This document shows positions 47,518 through 57,221 of a stretch of 64,000 bases of DNA, one piece after another. Numbering within the stretch: the stretch's first letter is position 1; each line of letters begins with the position of its first letter. Source of the DNA: Thermococcus gorgonarius. Its GTDB lineage: Archaea; Methanobacteriota_B; Thermococci; Thermococcales; Thermococcaceae. The notes beneath the pieces are model-generated. The model ran no database searches. It was given only the letters and a program-made list of their open reading frames with translations, and was not told the DNA's origin. The stretch spans positions 1,178,001 to 1,242,000 of the forward strand of contig NZ_CP014855.1 of assembly GCF_002214385.1 (NCBI RefSeq), in the 5' to 3' direction. The translations under genes were made by a program, and so were the position numbers.

Positions 47518-47943
47518 ATGGAAGCCCTCCCCATTTTTCTCCTCATCCTGGGCCTCCTCATAATCATCCTGGACATGATGGTCACGGCCTTCATAACGCC
47601 CATCGGCGTGGCCTTCGCGACCCTGGGCCTTTTCCTAGGTTTCGGCATGAACTTCATGGAGAGCTTCGTCCTGGCCCTGATAGCCGCGGTGATGGCTTAC
47701 ATAGCGGTCGGCAGGTACATCAGGAGGGACGTTGAGGACATCGGCGAGAGGGAGAGGAAGTACACCTTCGACCCCGTCGGGAAGGTCGGGAAGGTCGTTA
47801 AAGTCGGGGAGGATCACTACCTCGTGGAGCTCGAAGGGGACAGGTGGATAGCCATCAGCGAGGATGACCTCAAGCCCGGTGATAAAGTGGAGGTCACTGG
47901 GGTGGACGGTGTCAAGCTGATCGTGAGGAAAGCTAAGCAGTAA
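47518..47943 (+). CDS. Short NfeD-like membrane protein
   Basis: The 141-residue product has about three membrane helices (residues 1-65) and a C-terminal OB-fold ([20 protein letters not shown]), the form of NfeD without the serine-protease domain. NfeD proteins pair with stomatins, and the two genes are adjacent and surely co-transcribed. The start is placed at ATG 47518 after TGAGGG. Confidence 0.9.
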   Translation: MEALPIFLLILGLLIIILDMMVTAFITPIGVAFATLGLFLGFGMNFMESFVLALIAAVMAYIAVGRYIRRDVEDIGERERKYTFDPVGKVGKVVKVGEDHYLVELEGDRWIAISEDDLKPGDKVEVTGVDGVKLIVRKAKQ

Positions 47944-47981
47944 AGTTTTAACCCCCCTTTTTCACTTCCTCCGGTGATCGA

Positions 47982-48566
47982 ATGCATCCTGGAGGGTTTC
48001 TTGAAATAATCACCGGCCCGATGTTCGCCGGAAAAACCACAGAACTCATAAAGAGGGTCGAAAGGCAGGCCTTCGCCAAGAGGAAGGTCGCGCTCTTCAA
48101 GCCGGCAATAGATACCCGCTATTCTGCCGAAGAGGTTGTTGCCCACAACGGGCTGAGCTACGGGGCCTACGTCGTGCCAACGAACGAAGAAGGAGTGGAG
48201 CTAATAAGGGAGATAACCCTTAAGGAGGGCCTTGAGGTCATAGGGATCGACGAGGTGCAGTTCTTTCCGATGAAGATAGTAGAGGTTCTCAACGGTCTGG
48301 CAGATGAAGGGGTCTACGTCATAGCCAGTGGATTAAACCTCGACTTCAAGGGCGACCCGTTCCCAGTCACCAAGGAGCTCCTTGTGAGGGCCGACAACAT
48401 AGTATACCTTACCGCCGTCTGCACGGTCTGCGGAAGACCGGCAACGAGGAGCCAGAGGCTCATTGACGGAAAGCCCGCCCCAAGGAACTCGCCGGTCATA
48501 CAGGTTGGGGGGAGGGAGAGCTATGAGGCGAGATGCAGGGAACACCACATCGTCCCCGAAGGGTAA
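47982..48566 (+). CDS. tdk: Thymidine kinase
   Basis: The enzyme phosphorylates thymidine for salvage. Walker A is GPMFAGKT near residue 15, the DEVQFF motif holds the catalytic Glu, and the zinc site uses CTVCG and CREHH. It has 194 residues, the type II size. The gene follows a T-rich stretch after nfeD and overlaps the next gene by 44 bases. Confidence 0.96.
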   Translation: MHPGGFLEIITGPMFAGKTTELIKRVERQAFAKRKVALFKPAIDTRYSAEEVVAHNGLSYGAYVVPTNEEGVELIREITLKEGLEVIGIDEVQFFPMKIVEVLNGLADEGVYVIASGLNLDFKGDPFPVTKELLVRADNIVYLTAVCTVCGRPATRSQRLIDGKPAPRNSPVIQVGGRESYEARCREHHIVPEG

Positions 48567-48993
48567 GCTGGTCGAGGTAGTCCGCTGCAGGGGGCACGAG
48601 AACGTAAAAGCAACTCACCGCTCGACCCTGGAGTTCACGAAGGAGAACTACCTAACGCCAAGGGGGGACTGCATAATCTGTATCTCAGCGGACAAAGGAA
48701 TAAACGACCTGAGCGAGGAGTTCAGGGCTGCCCTTAAAGAGGGGAGAAAGCTCCTGATCAGGATAAAGGTCGGAGGCCTCGTGGACGAAATAACGGCCGA
48801 GGGCAGTCCGAACTTGATACTCGACCACCCCCACTCCATGGTCGTGAGGAAGAGTGACTACATAGACGCGAGGACGCTGGCGATAAGGGCCAACAAGGCA
48901 GCGAAAGACATAGACAGAAAGATAATAGAGAAGCTCAGAAATCCCCAGACAGAGGCACTCGTGGAACTAATAATTATCGATTCTGACCCGTGA
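48523..48993 (+). CDS. DUF371 family protein
   Basis: The 156-residue protein matches the archaeal DUF371 family (ATHRSTLEFTKENYLTPRGD and DARTLAIRANKAAKDIDR). Its function is unknown. ATG 48523 has GGGAGGGAGAG upstream and lies inside the tdk gene, so the two are translationally coupled; a longer frame back to 48463 would be spurious. Confidence 0.85.
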   Translation: MRRDAGNTTSSPKGKLVEVVRCRGHENVKATHRSTLEFTKENYLTPRGDCIICISADKGINDLSEEFRAALKEGRKLLIRIKVGGLVDEITAEGSPNLILDHPHSMVVRKSDYIDARTLAIRANKAAKDIDRKIIEKLRNPQTEALVELIIIDSDP

Positions 48994-49030
48994 AGGGGAC
49001 TCCACGTGAAGCCGCTCCTCTTTTTGGTTC

Positions 49031-49050
49031 ATGCCCGCGCAAGTGGGCAT
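49031..49050. repeat. Short inverted repeat after the DUF371 gene
   Basis: ATGCCC and GGGCAT, separated by eight bases, can form a small hairpin. It follows a CTCTTTTTGG stretch in the 154-base gap before the carboxylase gene. It may be part of the transcript end or an operator. Evidence is only the symmetry. Confidence 0.3.
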
Positions 49051-49147
49051 TCCAGTACAGATCTGTTCGCTTTTTGCCTAATAGTAACTCGTCATAAAAC
49101 GAAAAGCATTAAAAAGCCTGCGAGAATCATCAGGATGGGTGAGAGAA

Positions 49148-50959
49148 ATGGCGAGAGTTGAGATTATAGACACCACATTCAGGGACGCTCATCAGTCGCT
49201 CATAGCGACGCGCCTGCAGACGGAGGACATGTTAGCCATAGCTGAGAAGATGGACAGAATCGGATTCTACTCAATGGAGGTCTGGGGAGGGGCTACTTTC
49301 GATGTCTGCATCCGCTACCTCAACGAGGATCCCTGGGAGAGGCTTAGGCTGTTGAGGGAGAGCATAAAGAAGACCAAGCTCCAGATGCTCCTCCGCGGTC
49401 AGAACGTTGTCGGCTATAAGCACTACCCCGACGACGTGGTCGAAAAGTTCGTGGAGCTGGCCCATAAAAACGGGATAGACATATTCAGGGTTTTTGATGC
49501 CCTCAACGACGTCAGGAACATGGAGGTAGCGATAAGGAAGGCCAAGGAAGTGGGAGCGGAGGTTCAGGGTGCAATAGCCTACACGACAGGGAAGGTTTTC
49601 ACGCTCGAGTACTACATGAAGAAGGTTGAAGAGCTGCTAAAGCTCGATGTCGATGTCATAACCATAAAGGACATGGCTGGCCTTCTGACGCCCTGGAAGG
49701 CCTACGAGCTTGTCAGCGAGATAAAGGAGACCTACGGCGTTCCGGTCAACGTCCACACCCACTCCACGACTGGAATGGCGGTTGCGACTTACATGAAAGC
49801 CGTCGAAGCTGGAGCGGATTACATAGACACAGCCATAAGCCCGCTCGCCTTTGGAACGGCCCAGCCGGGCATACAAACGGTATGGCACGCCCTTCCTGAG
49901 GCCGTTGGCTCTCACCTCGACCGCGAGCTCATCCACGAGGTCTCGCGCTACCTCAAAAAGCTCCTGGACGAGAAGTACTCTGGATTACTCCACAAAGAGG
50001 CCCTCATGGTCAACCCCTACGTTCTCAAGTACCAGGTTCCCGGTGGGATGTACTCCAACCTGATAAGCCAGTTAAGGGAGATGAAGGCCCTAGACAGGCT
50101 CCAGGAGGTTTTGGAGGAGATACCGCGCGTAAGGGAAGACCTCGGCTGGCCGCCGCTGGTCACTCCAACAAGCCAGATTGTGGGCACCCAGGCGGTTCTC
50201 AACGTCCTTTTCGGCAGATACGAGCGCATAACGGAAGAAGTCAGGAACTACATCAAGGGCCTCTACGGCAGGTCGCCAGCGGAGGTAAATCCAGAGCTGA
50301 GGAAGCGCGTCCTCGGCGACGAAGAGCCGATAACAGTTAGACCCGGTGAGCTCCTTGAACCCATGCTGGAGAAGTGCAGGGAAGAGCTTGAGAAACTCGG
50401 CTACCTCGAGAAAGAGGAGGACGTTCTGACCTACTGCCTCTTCCCACAGATCGCCAAGGAGTTCTTTGAGAGGAGAAAAAGAGGAATAAAGACTTCCCCA
50501 ATGCCACCGGGTGCTCAAAAGCTCAAGCTCTACGTCAATGGAGTCGAGTTTGAGGTGGGGATTGAGGGCGTTGATTTGAGCGCGCTTAAATACTTGCCCC
50601 AAATAGCAGGTTCGGCTCAGACTCACACAACAGCTTCATCCATTGGCACGATGCCAGTTTCTGCCCCAAGTGTTCCTTCGCCTGTTCCCACCCCAGCTCC
50701 GGTCGCTCCTGCCGCGCCAGCGGCGCCGACTCCAACTCCAGCTGGCGAAGGCGTCGTCACGGCTCCAATGCCGGGCAAGATTCTTAGAATATTAGTCAAA
50801 GAAGGCGAACAAGTAAAGATGGGCCAGGGGCTGCTCATCCTCGAGGCCATGAAGATGGAGAACGAGATTCCAGCGCCAAAAGACGGTGTGGTTAAGAAAA
50901 TCCTCGTGAAAGAAGGCGACACCGTAAACACGGGCGACCCACTAATGGAGATCGAGTAG
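49148..50959 (+). CDS. Oxaloacetate decarboxylase alpha/pyruvate carboxylase B-type subunit with biotin domain
   Basis: Residues 1-460 are a carboxyltransferase TIM barrel plus conserved domain (DTTFRDAHQSLIATR, metal ligands in VHTHSTTG). An Ala-Pro linker (residues 500-535) and a biotinyl domain with the biotin lysine in EAMKMENE follow. The protein therefore moves CO2 between biotin and pyruvate/oxaloacetate. Whether it works as a carboxylase or a sodium-pump decarboxylase depends on partners that are not in this window. ATG 49148 follows GGGTGAG. It has 603 residues and looks complete. Confidence 0.92.
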   Translation: MARVEIIDTTFRDAHQSLIATRLQTEDMLAIAEKMDRIGFYSMEVWGGATFDVCIRYLNEDPWERLRLLRESIKKTKLQMLLRGQNVVGYKHYPDDVVEKFVELAHKNGIDIFRVFDALNDVRNMEVAIRKAKEVGAEVQGAIAYTTGKVFTLEYYMKKVEELLKLDVDVITIKDMAGLLTPWKAYELVSEIKETYGVPVNVHTHSTTGMAVATYMKAVEAGADYIDTAISPLAFGTAQPGIQTVWHALPEAVGSHLDRELIHEVSRYLKKLLDEKYSGLLHKEALMVNPYVLKYQVPGGMYSNLISQLREMKALDRLQEVLEEIPRVREDLGWPPLVTPTSQIVGTQAVLNVLFGRYERITEEVRNYIKGLYGRSPAEVNPELRKRVLGDEEPITVRPGELLEPMLEKCREELEKLGYLEKEEDVLTYCLFPQIAKEFFERRKRGIKTSPMPPGAQKLKLYVNGVEFEVGIEGVDLSALKYLPQIAGSAQTHTTASSIGTMPVSAPSVPSPVPTPAPVAPAAPAAPTPTPAGEGVVTAPMPGKILRILVKEGEQVKMGQGLLILEAMKMENEIPAPKDGVVKKILVKEGDTVNTGDPLMEIE

Positions 50960-51544
50960 CTACTCCTCTTTTCTCCCGTTTATCAGAACTATGTCTTCAA
51001 AGAATATGTGTCTCTTAGCGATAACCCTCGCAGTCAATCCGACTTTTTCCAGCCTTTTTAGTGTTTCCTCAACCCCTGTTATCGAGCTCTGGACTATCTG
51101 AACGACCCCGCCCGGTTTGAGGTAGTGCGGCACCTCATCTATGAACCTATCTAGGACTTCCCTTCCGCTTTCTCCACCGACGAGGGCCAGATCAATGAGC
51201 TGCTCCGGTTCACCGGGCAGGTAGGGAGCGTTGAAGGTTATCAAGTCAAATTCTCCCTCTACGTCCTCGAAGAGGTCACTGAGGCGGAACTCAACATTGT
51301 TAATACCGTTCAGTCTGGCGTTTTCTTTGGCCAGCTTTACCGCAATGGGGTTGATGTCAACACCGAGTACATAGCGAGCTTTCCTCGCCATCAAGAGCGC
51401 TATCAAACCTGTTCCCGTGCCCATATCAAGGGCAACGTCACCGGGCTTTACGGCGAGATTCTCCGCGAGCAGAAAGGTGTCTTCCGCGGGTTCGTACACC
51501 TGTGGGTGGAGCTTGAGCCTCAGGCCTTCATATTCCATGATCAT
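50960..51544 (-). CDS. HemK2/Mtq2-like methyltransferase
   Basis: The 194-residue SAM-dependent methylase has motif I DMGTGTGLIALLMA and motif IV NAPYLP, which takes the place of NPPY. This is close to archaeal and eukaryotic HemK2, which methylates glutamine of release factor aRF1 or lysine of other proteins. A TTTATA box centred near 51570 lies 26 bases from the start, so the mRNA is probably leaderless and starts at ATG 51544 or 51538. It is directly convergent with the biotin enzyme gene. Confidence 0.87.
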   Translation of the reverse strand: MIMEYEGLRLKLHPQVYEPAEDTFLLAENLAVKPGDVALDMGTGTGLIALLMARKARYVLGVDINPIAVKLAKENARLNGINNVEFRLSDLFEDVEGEFDLITFNAPYLPGEPEQLIDLALVGGESGREVLDRFIDEVPHYLKPGGVVQIVQSSITGVEETLKRLEKVGLTARVIAKRHIFFEDIVLINGRKEE

Positions 51545-51583
51545 GGTTGATAAAAGGAAAAGAGGGTTTATAGCCATGTCTAT

Positions 51584-52213
<630 letters not shown>

Positions 52214-52330
52214 TTATGATGAAGTTCTGAACTAATCGGATTCTTTGAAAAAACCAAATTATTACGGAAGTAACGGAATAATCAAGGAGTTCCTCAGGTT
52301 TTTAGGCTTTTGCAGGATTTTTCCGAAAAA

Positions 52331-52380
52331 TTTAAATTGACAGTGGCACACATCTCGATGCATCATTCAATACTGAGGTG
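52331..52380 (+). promoter_or_regulatory. Promoter and ribosome site of the subtilisin gene
   Basis: TTTAAATT at 52331-52338 is a strong TATA box; transcription should begin near 52360. GAGGTG at 52375-52380 is the ribosome site, seven bases before ATG 52388. The rest of the 290-base gap from 52097 shows nothing else clear. Confidence 0.6.
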
Positions 52381-52387
52381 AACAGAT

Positions 52388-53665
52388 ATGAACGAAAAAG
52401 TCGTTGTATCTTTGGTCGTTGCCCTGTTAGTGGCTTCAGTGTTAGCAGTTCCAACAACGGCCCAGGGACCAGATATGGTCAAGGTGGTTGTGACCGTGGA
52501 CAAGGCAAAGTTCAACCCGGCGGGCATACCTAAAATCGGTGGCCACGTGGTTTACCGGTTCAAGCTGATTGACGCGGTGGTTCTCGAAGTTCCGGCAAAC
52601 GCTATAGGAAAGCTCAAGAAGATGCCGGGCGTTGAGAAGGTCGAGTTCGACCACCAGGCGATTCTCCTTGGAAAACCACCGGGAGCCGGAAAGCCGAAGC
52701 CATCACAGCCCGCCCAGACAATTCCCTGGGGAATCGAGCGCGTTAAGGCTCCAGAAGCATGGAGTGTGACCGACGGCTCGACCAACGGCGTTATTCAAGT
52801 TGCCGTCCTCGACACCGGTGTTGACTACGATCACCCCGATTTGGCAGCTAACATAGCCTGGTGCGTGAGCACGCTCCGCGGTAAGATCTCCACAAAGCTC
52901 AGGGACTGCCAGGACCAGAACGGACACGGCACCCACGTCATTGGAACAATAGCGGCTCTCAACAACGAGATTGGAGTAGTTGGCGTTGCTCCTGGCGTCC
53001 AGATTTACTCGATAAGAGTTCTGGACGCGAGCGGAAGGGGCTCATACAGCGACATAGCGATTGGAATTGAGCAGGCCATCCTCGGTCCCGATGGAGTAGC
53101 TGACAAGGACGGCGACGGCATCATTGCGGGCGATCCCGACGATGACGCCGCCGAAGTCATAAGTATGTCCCTCGGTGGCTCAGCTGACGACAGCTACCTG
53201 CACCAGATGATACAGGAAGCCTACAAGGCAGGGATAGTTATAGTTGCAGCGAGCGGCAACGAAGGCGCTTCAAGCCCGAGCTATCCGGCGGCTTACCCGG
53301 AGGTCATAGCCGTTGGAGCTACCGACAGCAGTGACCAGGTTCCGTACTGGAGCAACAGGCAGCCGGAAGTCAGCGCTCCGGGTGTTGACATTCTCAGCAC
53401 TTACCCGGACGACAGCTACGAGACCCTCATGGGGACCTCTATGGCGACCCCGCACGTCAGCGGTGTTGTTGCCCTCATTCAGGCGGCTCACTACCTCAAG
53501 TACGGCACTGTGTTGCCGGTTGGAACCTTTGATGACATGAGCAAGAACACGGTCAGGGGAATACTGCACATTACAGCAGACGACCGCGGGCCAGCAGGCT
53601 GGGACGAGGATTACGGCTACGGTATCGTTAGGGCCGACCTTGCAGTCCAGGCAGCCCTCGGTTGA
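52388..53665 (+). CDS. Subtilisin-like serine protease, Tk-subtilisin homologue
   Basis: A secreted protease with signal peptide (1-25), propeptide (to about 110) and catalytic domain. The triad is Asp142 (VLDTGVD), His180 (NGHGTH) and Ser351 (GTSMATPH), with oxyanion Asn291. The Asp-rich insert [20 protein letters not shown] is the calcium-binding loop of Tk-subtilisin, which needs calcium to fold. Cys159 and Cys174 could pair. The 425 residues are complete. The match to Tk-subtilisin through the mature domain is very close. A T-rich terminator follows. Confidence 0.97.
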   Translation: MNEKVVVSLVVALLVASVLAVPTTAQGPDMVKVVVTVDKAKFNPAGIPKIGGHVVYRFKLIDAVVLEVPANAIGKLKKMPGVEKVEFDHQAILLGKPPGAGKPKPSQPAQTIPWGIERVKAPEAWSVTDGSTNGVIQVAVLDTGVDYDHPDLAANIAWCVSTLRGKISTKLRDCQDQNGHGTHVIGTIAALNNEIGVVGVAPGVQIYSIRVLDASGRGSYSDIAIGIEQAILGPDGVADKDGDGIIAGDPDDDAAEVISMSLGGSADDSYLHQMIQEAYKAGIVIVAASGNEGASSPSYPAAYPEVIAVGATDSSDQVPYWSNRQPEVSAPGVDILSTYPDDSYETLMGTSMATPHVSGVVALIQAAHYLKYGTVLPVGTFDDMSKNTVRGILHITADDRGPAGWDEDYGYGIVRADLAVQAALG

Positions 53666-53670
53666 CTTCC

Positions 53671-53687
53671 TTTTTTCTGCCCTTTTT
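53671..53687 (+). terminator. T-rich terminator after the subtilisin gene
   Basis: TTTTTT at 53671-53676 and TTTTT at 53683-53687 follow the stop codon closely. Oligo-T runs of this kind end transcription in Thermococcales. The convergent ribosomal operon ends 60 bases further on. Confidence 0.6.
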
Positions 53688-53746
53688 CTGCTTTATATTG
53701 CAGAAAAGCCTTGCAGGTTCTCAGAAAGCAGGAAAGAAAAGGAAAA

Positions 53747-53917
53747 TCACTTCTTCCACTCTGTGTAGCCGCAGCGGCCGCAGCTCCAGCGGTCCTTGTG
53801 GTTGGCCATGAAAACGCCCGGCCCACAGCGCGGGCAGAACTTGTTCTTCCTGACGACCTTACCGCCCTTGACCTCGTAGAGCTTCCACTTCTGGCTGGTC
53901 TTTTTCTTCTTGGCCAT
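53747..53917 (-). CDS. rps27ae: Small ribosomal subunit protein eS31 (S27ae)
   Basis: The 56-residue protein has the zinc site Cys28, Cys31, Cys46, Cys49 (FCPRCGPG and SCGRCGYT) and a lysine-rich N terminus, [16 protein letters not shown]. It belongs to the small subunit, in archaea without the ubiquitin fusion of eukaryotes. GGTGGTGTAG precedes the ATG at 53917. It is the last gene of the ribosomal/RNA-polymerase operon. Confidence 0.95.
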   Translation of the reverse strand: MAKKKKTSQKWKLYEVKGGKVVRKNKFCPRCGPGVFMANHKDRWSCGRCGYTEWKK

Positions 53918-53927
53918 CTACACCACC

Positions 53928-54224
53928 TCACTCCTCCTTCTTTTCGATCAAGCCGTCGCGAAGGAGTATGTACTCGGGCTCGATGTAGAGCATCCTCTCC
54001 CTCGTCTCGTAGGCCTTGGCGTAGCCCTTGGAAACGTTGCTTCCAAAGTAGCTCCTGATGTACTGGAGGACGGTCGTGTTCGGGTCGAGGTCGAGCATGG
54101 CAGCGAGCTTACCCTTCACCGCTTCCCTGCTCGGGGTAGGCTCGCCCTCGTGTATGATGTCGAAGTATATTTCCTTCCTCCCGAGGAGCTTGTTCTCCTT
54201 AATCTCGGTCACCTTAATCTCCAT
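53928..54224 (-). CDS. rps24e: Small ribosomal subunit protein eS24
   Basis: The 98-residue chain is a typical archaeal S24e ([18 protein letters not shown] and the [14 protein letters not shown] segment). ATG 54224 follows AGGTGG; a longer frame to 54260 is not needed. It lies ten bases before rps27ae and overlaps the preceding gene by about ten bases. Confidence 0.95.
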   Translation of the reverse strand: MEIKVTEIKENKLLGRKEIYFDIIHEGEPTPSREAVKGKLAAMLDLDPNTTVLQYIRSYFGSNVSKGYAKAYETRERMLYIEPEYILLRDGLIEKKEE

Positions 54225-54750
54225 TTCGAACCACCTCCATCCTGGATAAGATGCGCGCACACCTGCGCTTGCATTCGGGTGTTACCTTTATAAGCACTAC
54301 CCCCTCGTCGGGTTGACCGTAGAGGACTACCGAACCGGTGGGGGCGTAAAGTACGGCCGGAATGGCCGCCAGATCCTCCTCACCGTTCACCTTGATGTGA
54401 ACACTCCGCCCTCTAAGGGCTATCCCGACACCTTTTCTGACGGCGTTTAATAAAGCTTTCGTCACGGTTCCCGGAGGATTTTTAACCGTCAAAACAACGG
54501 CATTTGAATCCACATCGGGGTTATAGTCCCTTCTTTTGGTTCTATGATCGTAGACCGCTAGGTTGGGTTCAATCCCCAATTTCAGAACGTTCTCCGTTAC
54601 AACGTCCCCTACAGTCACTAAAAAAGCTCCCTTTATCCTGTCCTTGATTCTCAGATAGGGCTCCGGGATCTTCCCCCGGATGAGCTCGCCGAGGGGTTCC
54701 TTAAGCTCCTCTCTGAGCTGAGGGGTTAGAAGAAAGTAAAAGTCCGACAT
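54214..54750 (-). CDS. GTP-dependent dephospho-CoA kinase (DUF359)
   Basis: This 178-residue protein belongs to the DUF359 family, shown in Thermococcus kodakarensis to phosphorylate dephospho-CoA with GTP, the last step of coenzyme A synthesis in archaea. Conserved acidic pieces are [18 protein letters not shown] and NGEEDLA. It lies one base after spt4 in the order spt4-kinase-rps24e that is typical for Thermococcales. Confidence 0.92.
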   Translation of the reverse strand: MSDFYFLLTPQLREELKEPLGELIRGKIPEPYLRIKDRIKGAFLVTVGDVVTENVLKLGIEPNLAVYDHRTKRRDYNPDVDSNAVVLTVKNPPGTVTKALLNAVRKGVGIALRGRSVHIKVNGEEDLAAIPAVLYAPTGSVVLYGQPDEGVVLIKVTPECKRRCARILSRMEVVRNGD

Positions 54751-54751
54751 T

Positions 54752-54955
54752 TCATCTCACGCGGATTGCGTACTTTCCGGGCACTTTGGCAGCCTCGGGT
54801 ATGCTCTCCCTGAGCTTTTTAGCTATCCTGCTCTCCGTGTCAATGATTATAACGAGATCGAACCACTCGTCGCTTAAATCCCTGCTCCCGCAGACGGGAC
54901 AGCGGTCTTCGGTCGTTATGTAGTGGCAGTGCCTGCATGCTCTTTCTTTGGCCAT
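54752..54955 (-). CDS. spt4: Transcription elongation factor Spt4
   Basis: The 67-residue zinc protein has CRHCHYI and CPVCGS, then the ribosomal-like small fold (WFDLVIIIDTESRIAKKL). With Spt5 it clamps RNA polymerase during elongation. The gene is three bases after rpo7, its usual neighbour. Confidence 0.95.
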   Translation of the reverse strand: MAKERACRHCHYITTEDRCPVCGSRDLSDEWFDLVIIIDTESRIAKKLRESIPEAAKVPGKYAIRVR

Positions 54956-54958
54956 GGA

Positions 54959-55519
54959 TCACTCCTCCTTAGCTTTCTTTTTCTCCTTCTCTATCCAGTC
55001 CCTTTTACCGAGACCAGGCTGTCTCATGGTTAGGCCGATCTTGTTCTCCCTTATGACCCTGCTCTTGACGCTTATCGCTATTATCCTCGCCCTGACCTCG
55101 TCGCCAAGCTTTAGGATCCTCTTGGTTTCCTTACCAACGAACTGCTTGTTCTTCTCATCGAAGACAACGTAATCGTCCATGAGCTGGCTGATGTGAACCA
55201 AACCGTCCATCGGGCCGATTCTGATGAAGGCACCGTAGGGGGCGACGTCTATGACCTCGCCCTCCACAACTTCATGCATCTCCGGCTTCCAGACGAGAAC
55301 GTTGAACACAGCCTCGTGGTAAGTGGCACCATCACCGGGGACTATGACTCCATCGCTGATTTCCTCGACGTCCATAACGGCCAAAACTACTCCCTCGTCT
55401 CTATCGTAGATACCCTCGTAGGTCTTTCTCAGGACTTCCTTAGCTGCCTCCTTTGGATCCATTGTGAACATTCTCGGCGGAATCCTGACGACGTCCTTAA
55501 CCTTCAGGAGCTTGTACAT
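54959..55519 (-). CDS. rpoE: DNA-directed RNA polymerase subunit Rpo7 (RpoE)
   Basis: The 186-residue subunit forms the polymerase stalk with Rpo4. The N-terminal ribonucleoprotein-like fold is followed by an S1 RNA-binding domain (GAFIRIGPMDGLVHISQL). ATG 55519 follows GGAGGTAACG; the longer frame to 55534 overlaps this site. It has the usual lysine-rich tail. Confidence 0.96.
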   Translation of the reverse strand: MYKLLKVKDVVRIPPRMFTMDPKEAAKEVLRKTYEGIYDRDEGVVLAVMDVEEISDGVIVPGDGATYHEAVFNVLVWKPEMHEVVEGEVIDVAPYGAFIRIGPMDGLVHISQLMDDYVVFDEKNKQFVGKETKRILKLGDEVRARIIAISVKSRVIRENKIGLTMRQPGLGKRDWIEKEKKKAKEE

Positions 55520-55552
55520 GTCGTTACCTCCCAAATAAAGGATGAAAAGAGG

Positions 55553-56089
55553 TCACTCCTTCTTACCGAACTTCTCCTTGTAGAGCTCTATGGCGCGGAG
55601 TATTTCTTTCTTGGCCTCCTCGGCGTTGCCCCAGCCCTCAACGGTGGTGACCTTGCCCTGGAGCTCCTTGTACCTCTGGAAGAAGTGGGCTATCTCGTCG
55701 AGGAAGGCCTTCGGAACATCGTCGATGTCCTTCCAGTCCTCGAAGTACGGGTCCTCGACCGGAACTGCCAGAACCTTCCAGTCTTTATCACCGGAGTCCT
55801 CCATCTTCATTATGCCTACGGGCCTGGCCTCGATTATGGTGAGCGGGTAGACCGGCTCGCGCATTATGACCATGATGTCGAAGGGGTCGCCGTCGTCGTA
55901 CCAGGTCTGTGGGATGATTCCGTAGTCGACCGGGTAGAAGAACGGGCTGTAAAGGACGCGGTCGAGCTTAAGGAGTCCGGTCTTCTTGTCGAGCTCGTAC
56001 TTGTTCCTGCTCCCCTTCGGGATCTCTATGAGAGCGTACACAACGTCAGGAACGTTTGGTCCGGGCTCAAGCTCGTGGAACGGGTTCAT
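55553..56089 (-). CDS. ppa: Inorganic pyrophosphatase
   Basis: The 178-residue soluble class I enzyme hydrolyses pyrophosphate. The signature [10 protein letters not shown] gives the metal aspartates, with PVDYGIIPQ and the [11 protein letters not shown] segment. It stands at the head of the rpo7-spt4-kinase-S24e-S27ae gene run, 33 bases upstream. A TTTAAAA box near 56145 is a likely promoter for all. Confidence 0.97.
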   Translation of the reverse strand: MNPFHELEPGPNVPDVVYALIEIPKGSRNKYELDKKTGLLKLDRVLYSPFFYPVDYGIIPQTWYDDGDPFDIMVIMREPVYPLTIIEARPVGIMKMEDSGDKDWKVLAVPVEDPYFEDWKDIDDVPKAFLDEIAHFFQRYKELQGKVTTVEGWGNAEEAKKEILRAIELYKEKFGKKE

Positions 56090-56195
56090 CTCTAACCACC
56101 TCTTTTACCTTTCAGAAACTACTACCTATGGCTTTTAGGTTGGGCTTTTAAAGTTGTTGGTTAAAAGAACCTAAAAAAGTCAAGAAAGAAGGGCC

Positions 56196-57179
56196 TCAGC
56201 TGGCCTTTTTCCTCCTGTACTCGTAGGTTACATCACCATCAACTATCGCATAGACGTCGTAGTCACCTTCAACGTGATGAACCACAGGCCTGTCAACAAG
56301 ATCAAACACCTTCTCAAGATCACCAACGGACTTGAGCTCGACGGGATCGCTTTTGCCACCGTCCTTTGGTGTGCCCTCAACTATGAACTTCCTCAGATTT
56401 GAGAGCTCATCTTTCGGCTTCCTTTCCCTTCTCCCATAGAAAAAGCCCAGCGGCGGAAGGAAAAACAGGAAGGCCATCGCCGGAAACACTTTTCTGGCGG
56501 TCGAAACGCTGACGTCTTCCCAACCAACGCCGATGTGGTTTGGGGTCTCGTCTACATTTCTTACAACCTTGGTGTAATCCTTAGTTAATCCAGTGAAGAA
56601 CAGCATTCCGGAAGAGTCCCTCTCAAGGTCAATCCTCTGCTTAAAGGGTTCTCTGCCGGGTACGTTAACCTGAACGTCAAGGTAGGTATCACCCGAGGCC
56701 CGGTACAGTCCAGTGCCGCTCCTTACATCGGCAAGGTCATCCTCAAGGGCCAGAACGTTGAAGGTCACCGGTATGGAGAACGAACCCGTAAAACTGTCGC
56801 TCCACGAGTCCAGTGTGGTGTTAATTAGGTAAATTCGCTTTTTTCCAGAAGTAACGTAGTAGTCAGCTCTGAGGGTTGCCTTGTAACTGCCAGCGGCCCC
56901 GGGGCTGGTAGTGTAGGTGTAGTTCCCCCGGATCAAGGAGGTTATCTTCTCGGGATAGTAGTTCAAACTGGTTCCATTTTTATATATCCCACCCGAGAAG
57001 AACCCGGAGTTGCTCATACCGGCCTTTTCGGTGTAAAGTGTTTTGTAAGTAGCTCTCACAGTGGAGGGCTGCCTTGAATAAGCGGCCAAAGAATACGCCC
57101 CAAAAAAGAGCGCCATTCCAAGTGAGGCCACGACCATGGCCTTGATGAGGTTTTTTCTCTCAATATGAATCCTTTTCAT
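56196..57179 (-). CDS. DUF5305-like membrane protein of the TasA/SipW-type operon
   Basis: The 327-residue protein has an N-terminal membrane helix (MVVASLGMALFFGAYSLAAY), an external beta-rich domain, a second helix near 240 (PAMAFLFFLPPLGFFYG), and a cytoplasmic tail. It resembles the DUF5305 family seen beside signal peptidase I genes in haloarchaea. It is the last gene of the surface-fibre operon and may help assembly. Confidence 0.7.
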   Translation of the reverse strand: MKRIHIERKNLIKAMVVASLGMALFFGAYSLAAYSRQPSTVRATYKTLYTEKAGMSNSGFFSGGIYKNGTSLNYYPEKITSLIRGNYTYTTSPGAAGSYKATLRADYYVTSGKKRIYLINTTLDSWSDSFTGSFSIPVTFNVLALEDDLADVRSGTGLYRASGDTYLDVQVNVPGREPFKQRIDLERDSSGMLFFTGLTKDYTKVVRNVDETPNHIGVGWEDVSVSTARKVFPAMAFLFFLPPLGFFYGRRERKPKDELSNLRKFIVEGTPKDGGKSDPVELKSVGDLEKVFDLVDRPVVHHVEGDYDVYAIVDGDVTYEYRRKKAS

Positions 57180-57221
57180 AAGTTAACACTCTCCAGTAAG
57201 CTTTCAGAAAAACGAAAGGTA

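Noticed and set aside
53711-54293. Plus-strand open frames opposite the ribosomal protein genes
   Set aside because: They are shadows of rps27ae, rps24e and the dephospho-CoA kinase gene, which are clearly real on the minus strand.
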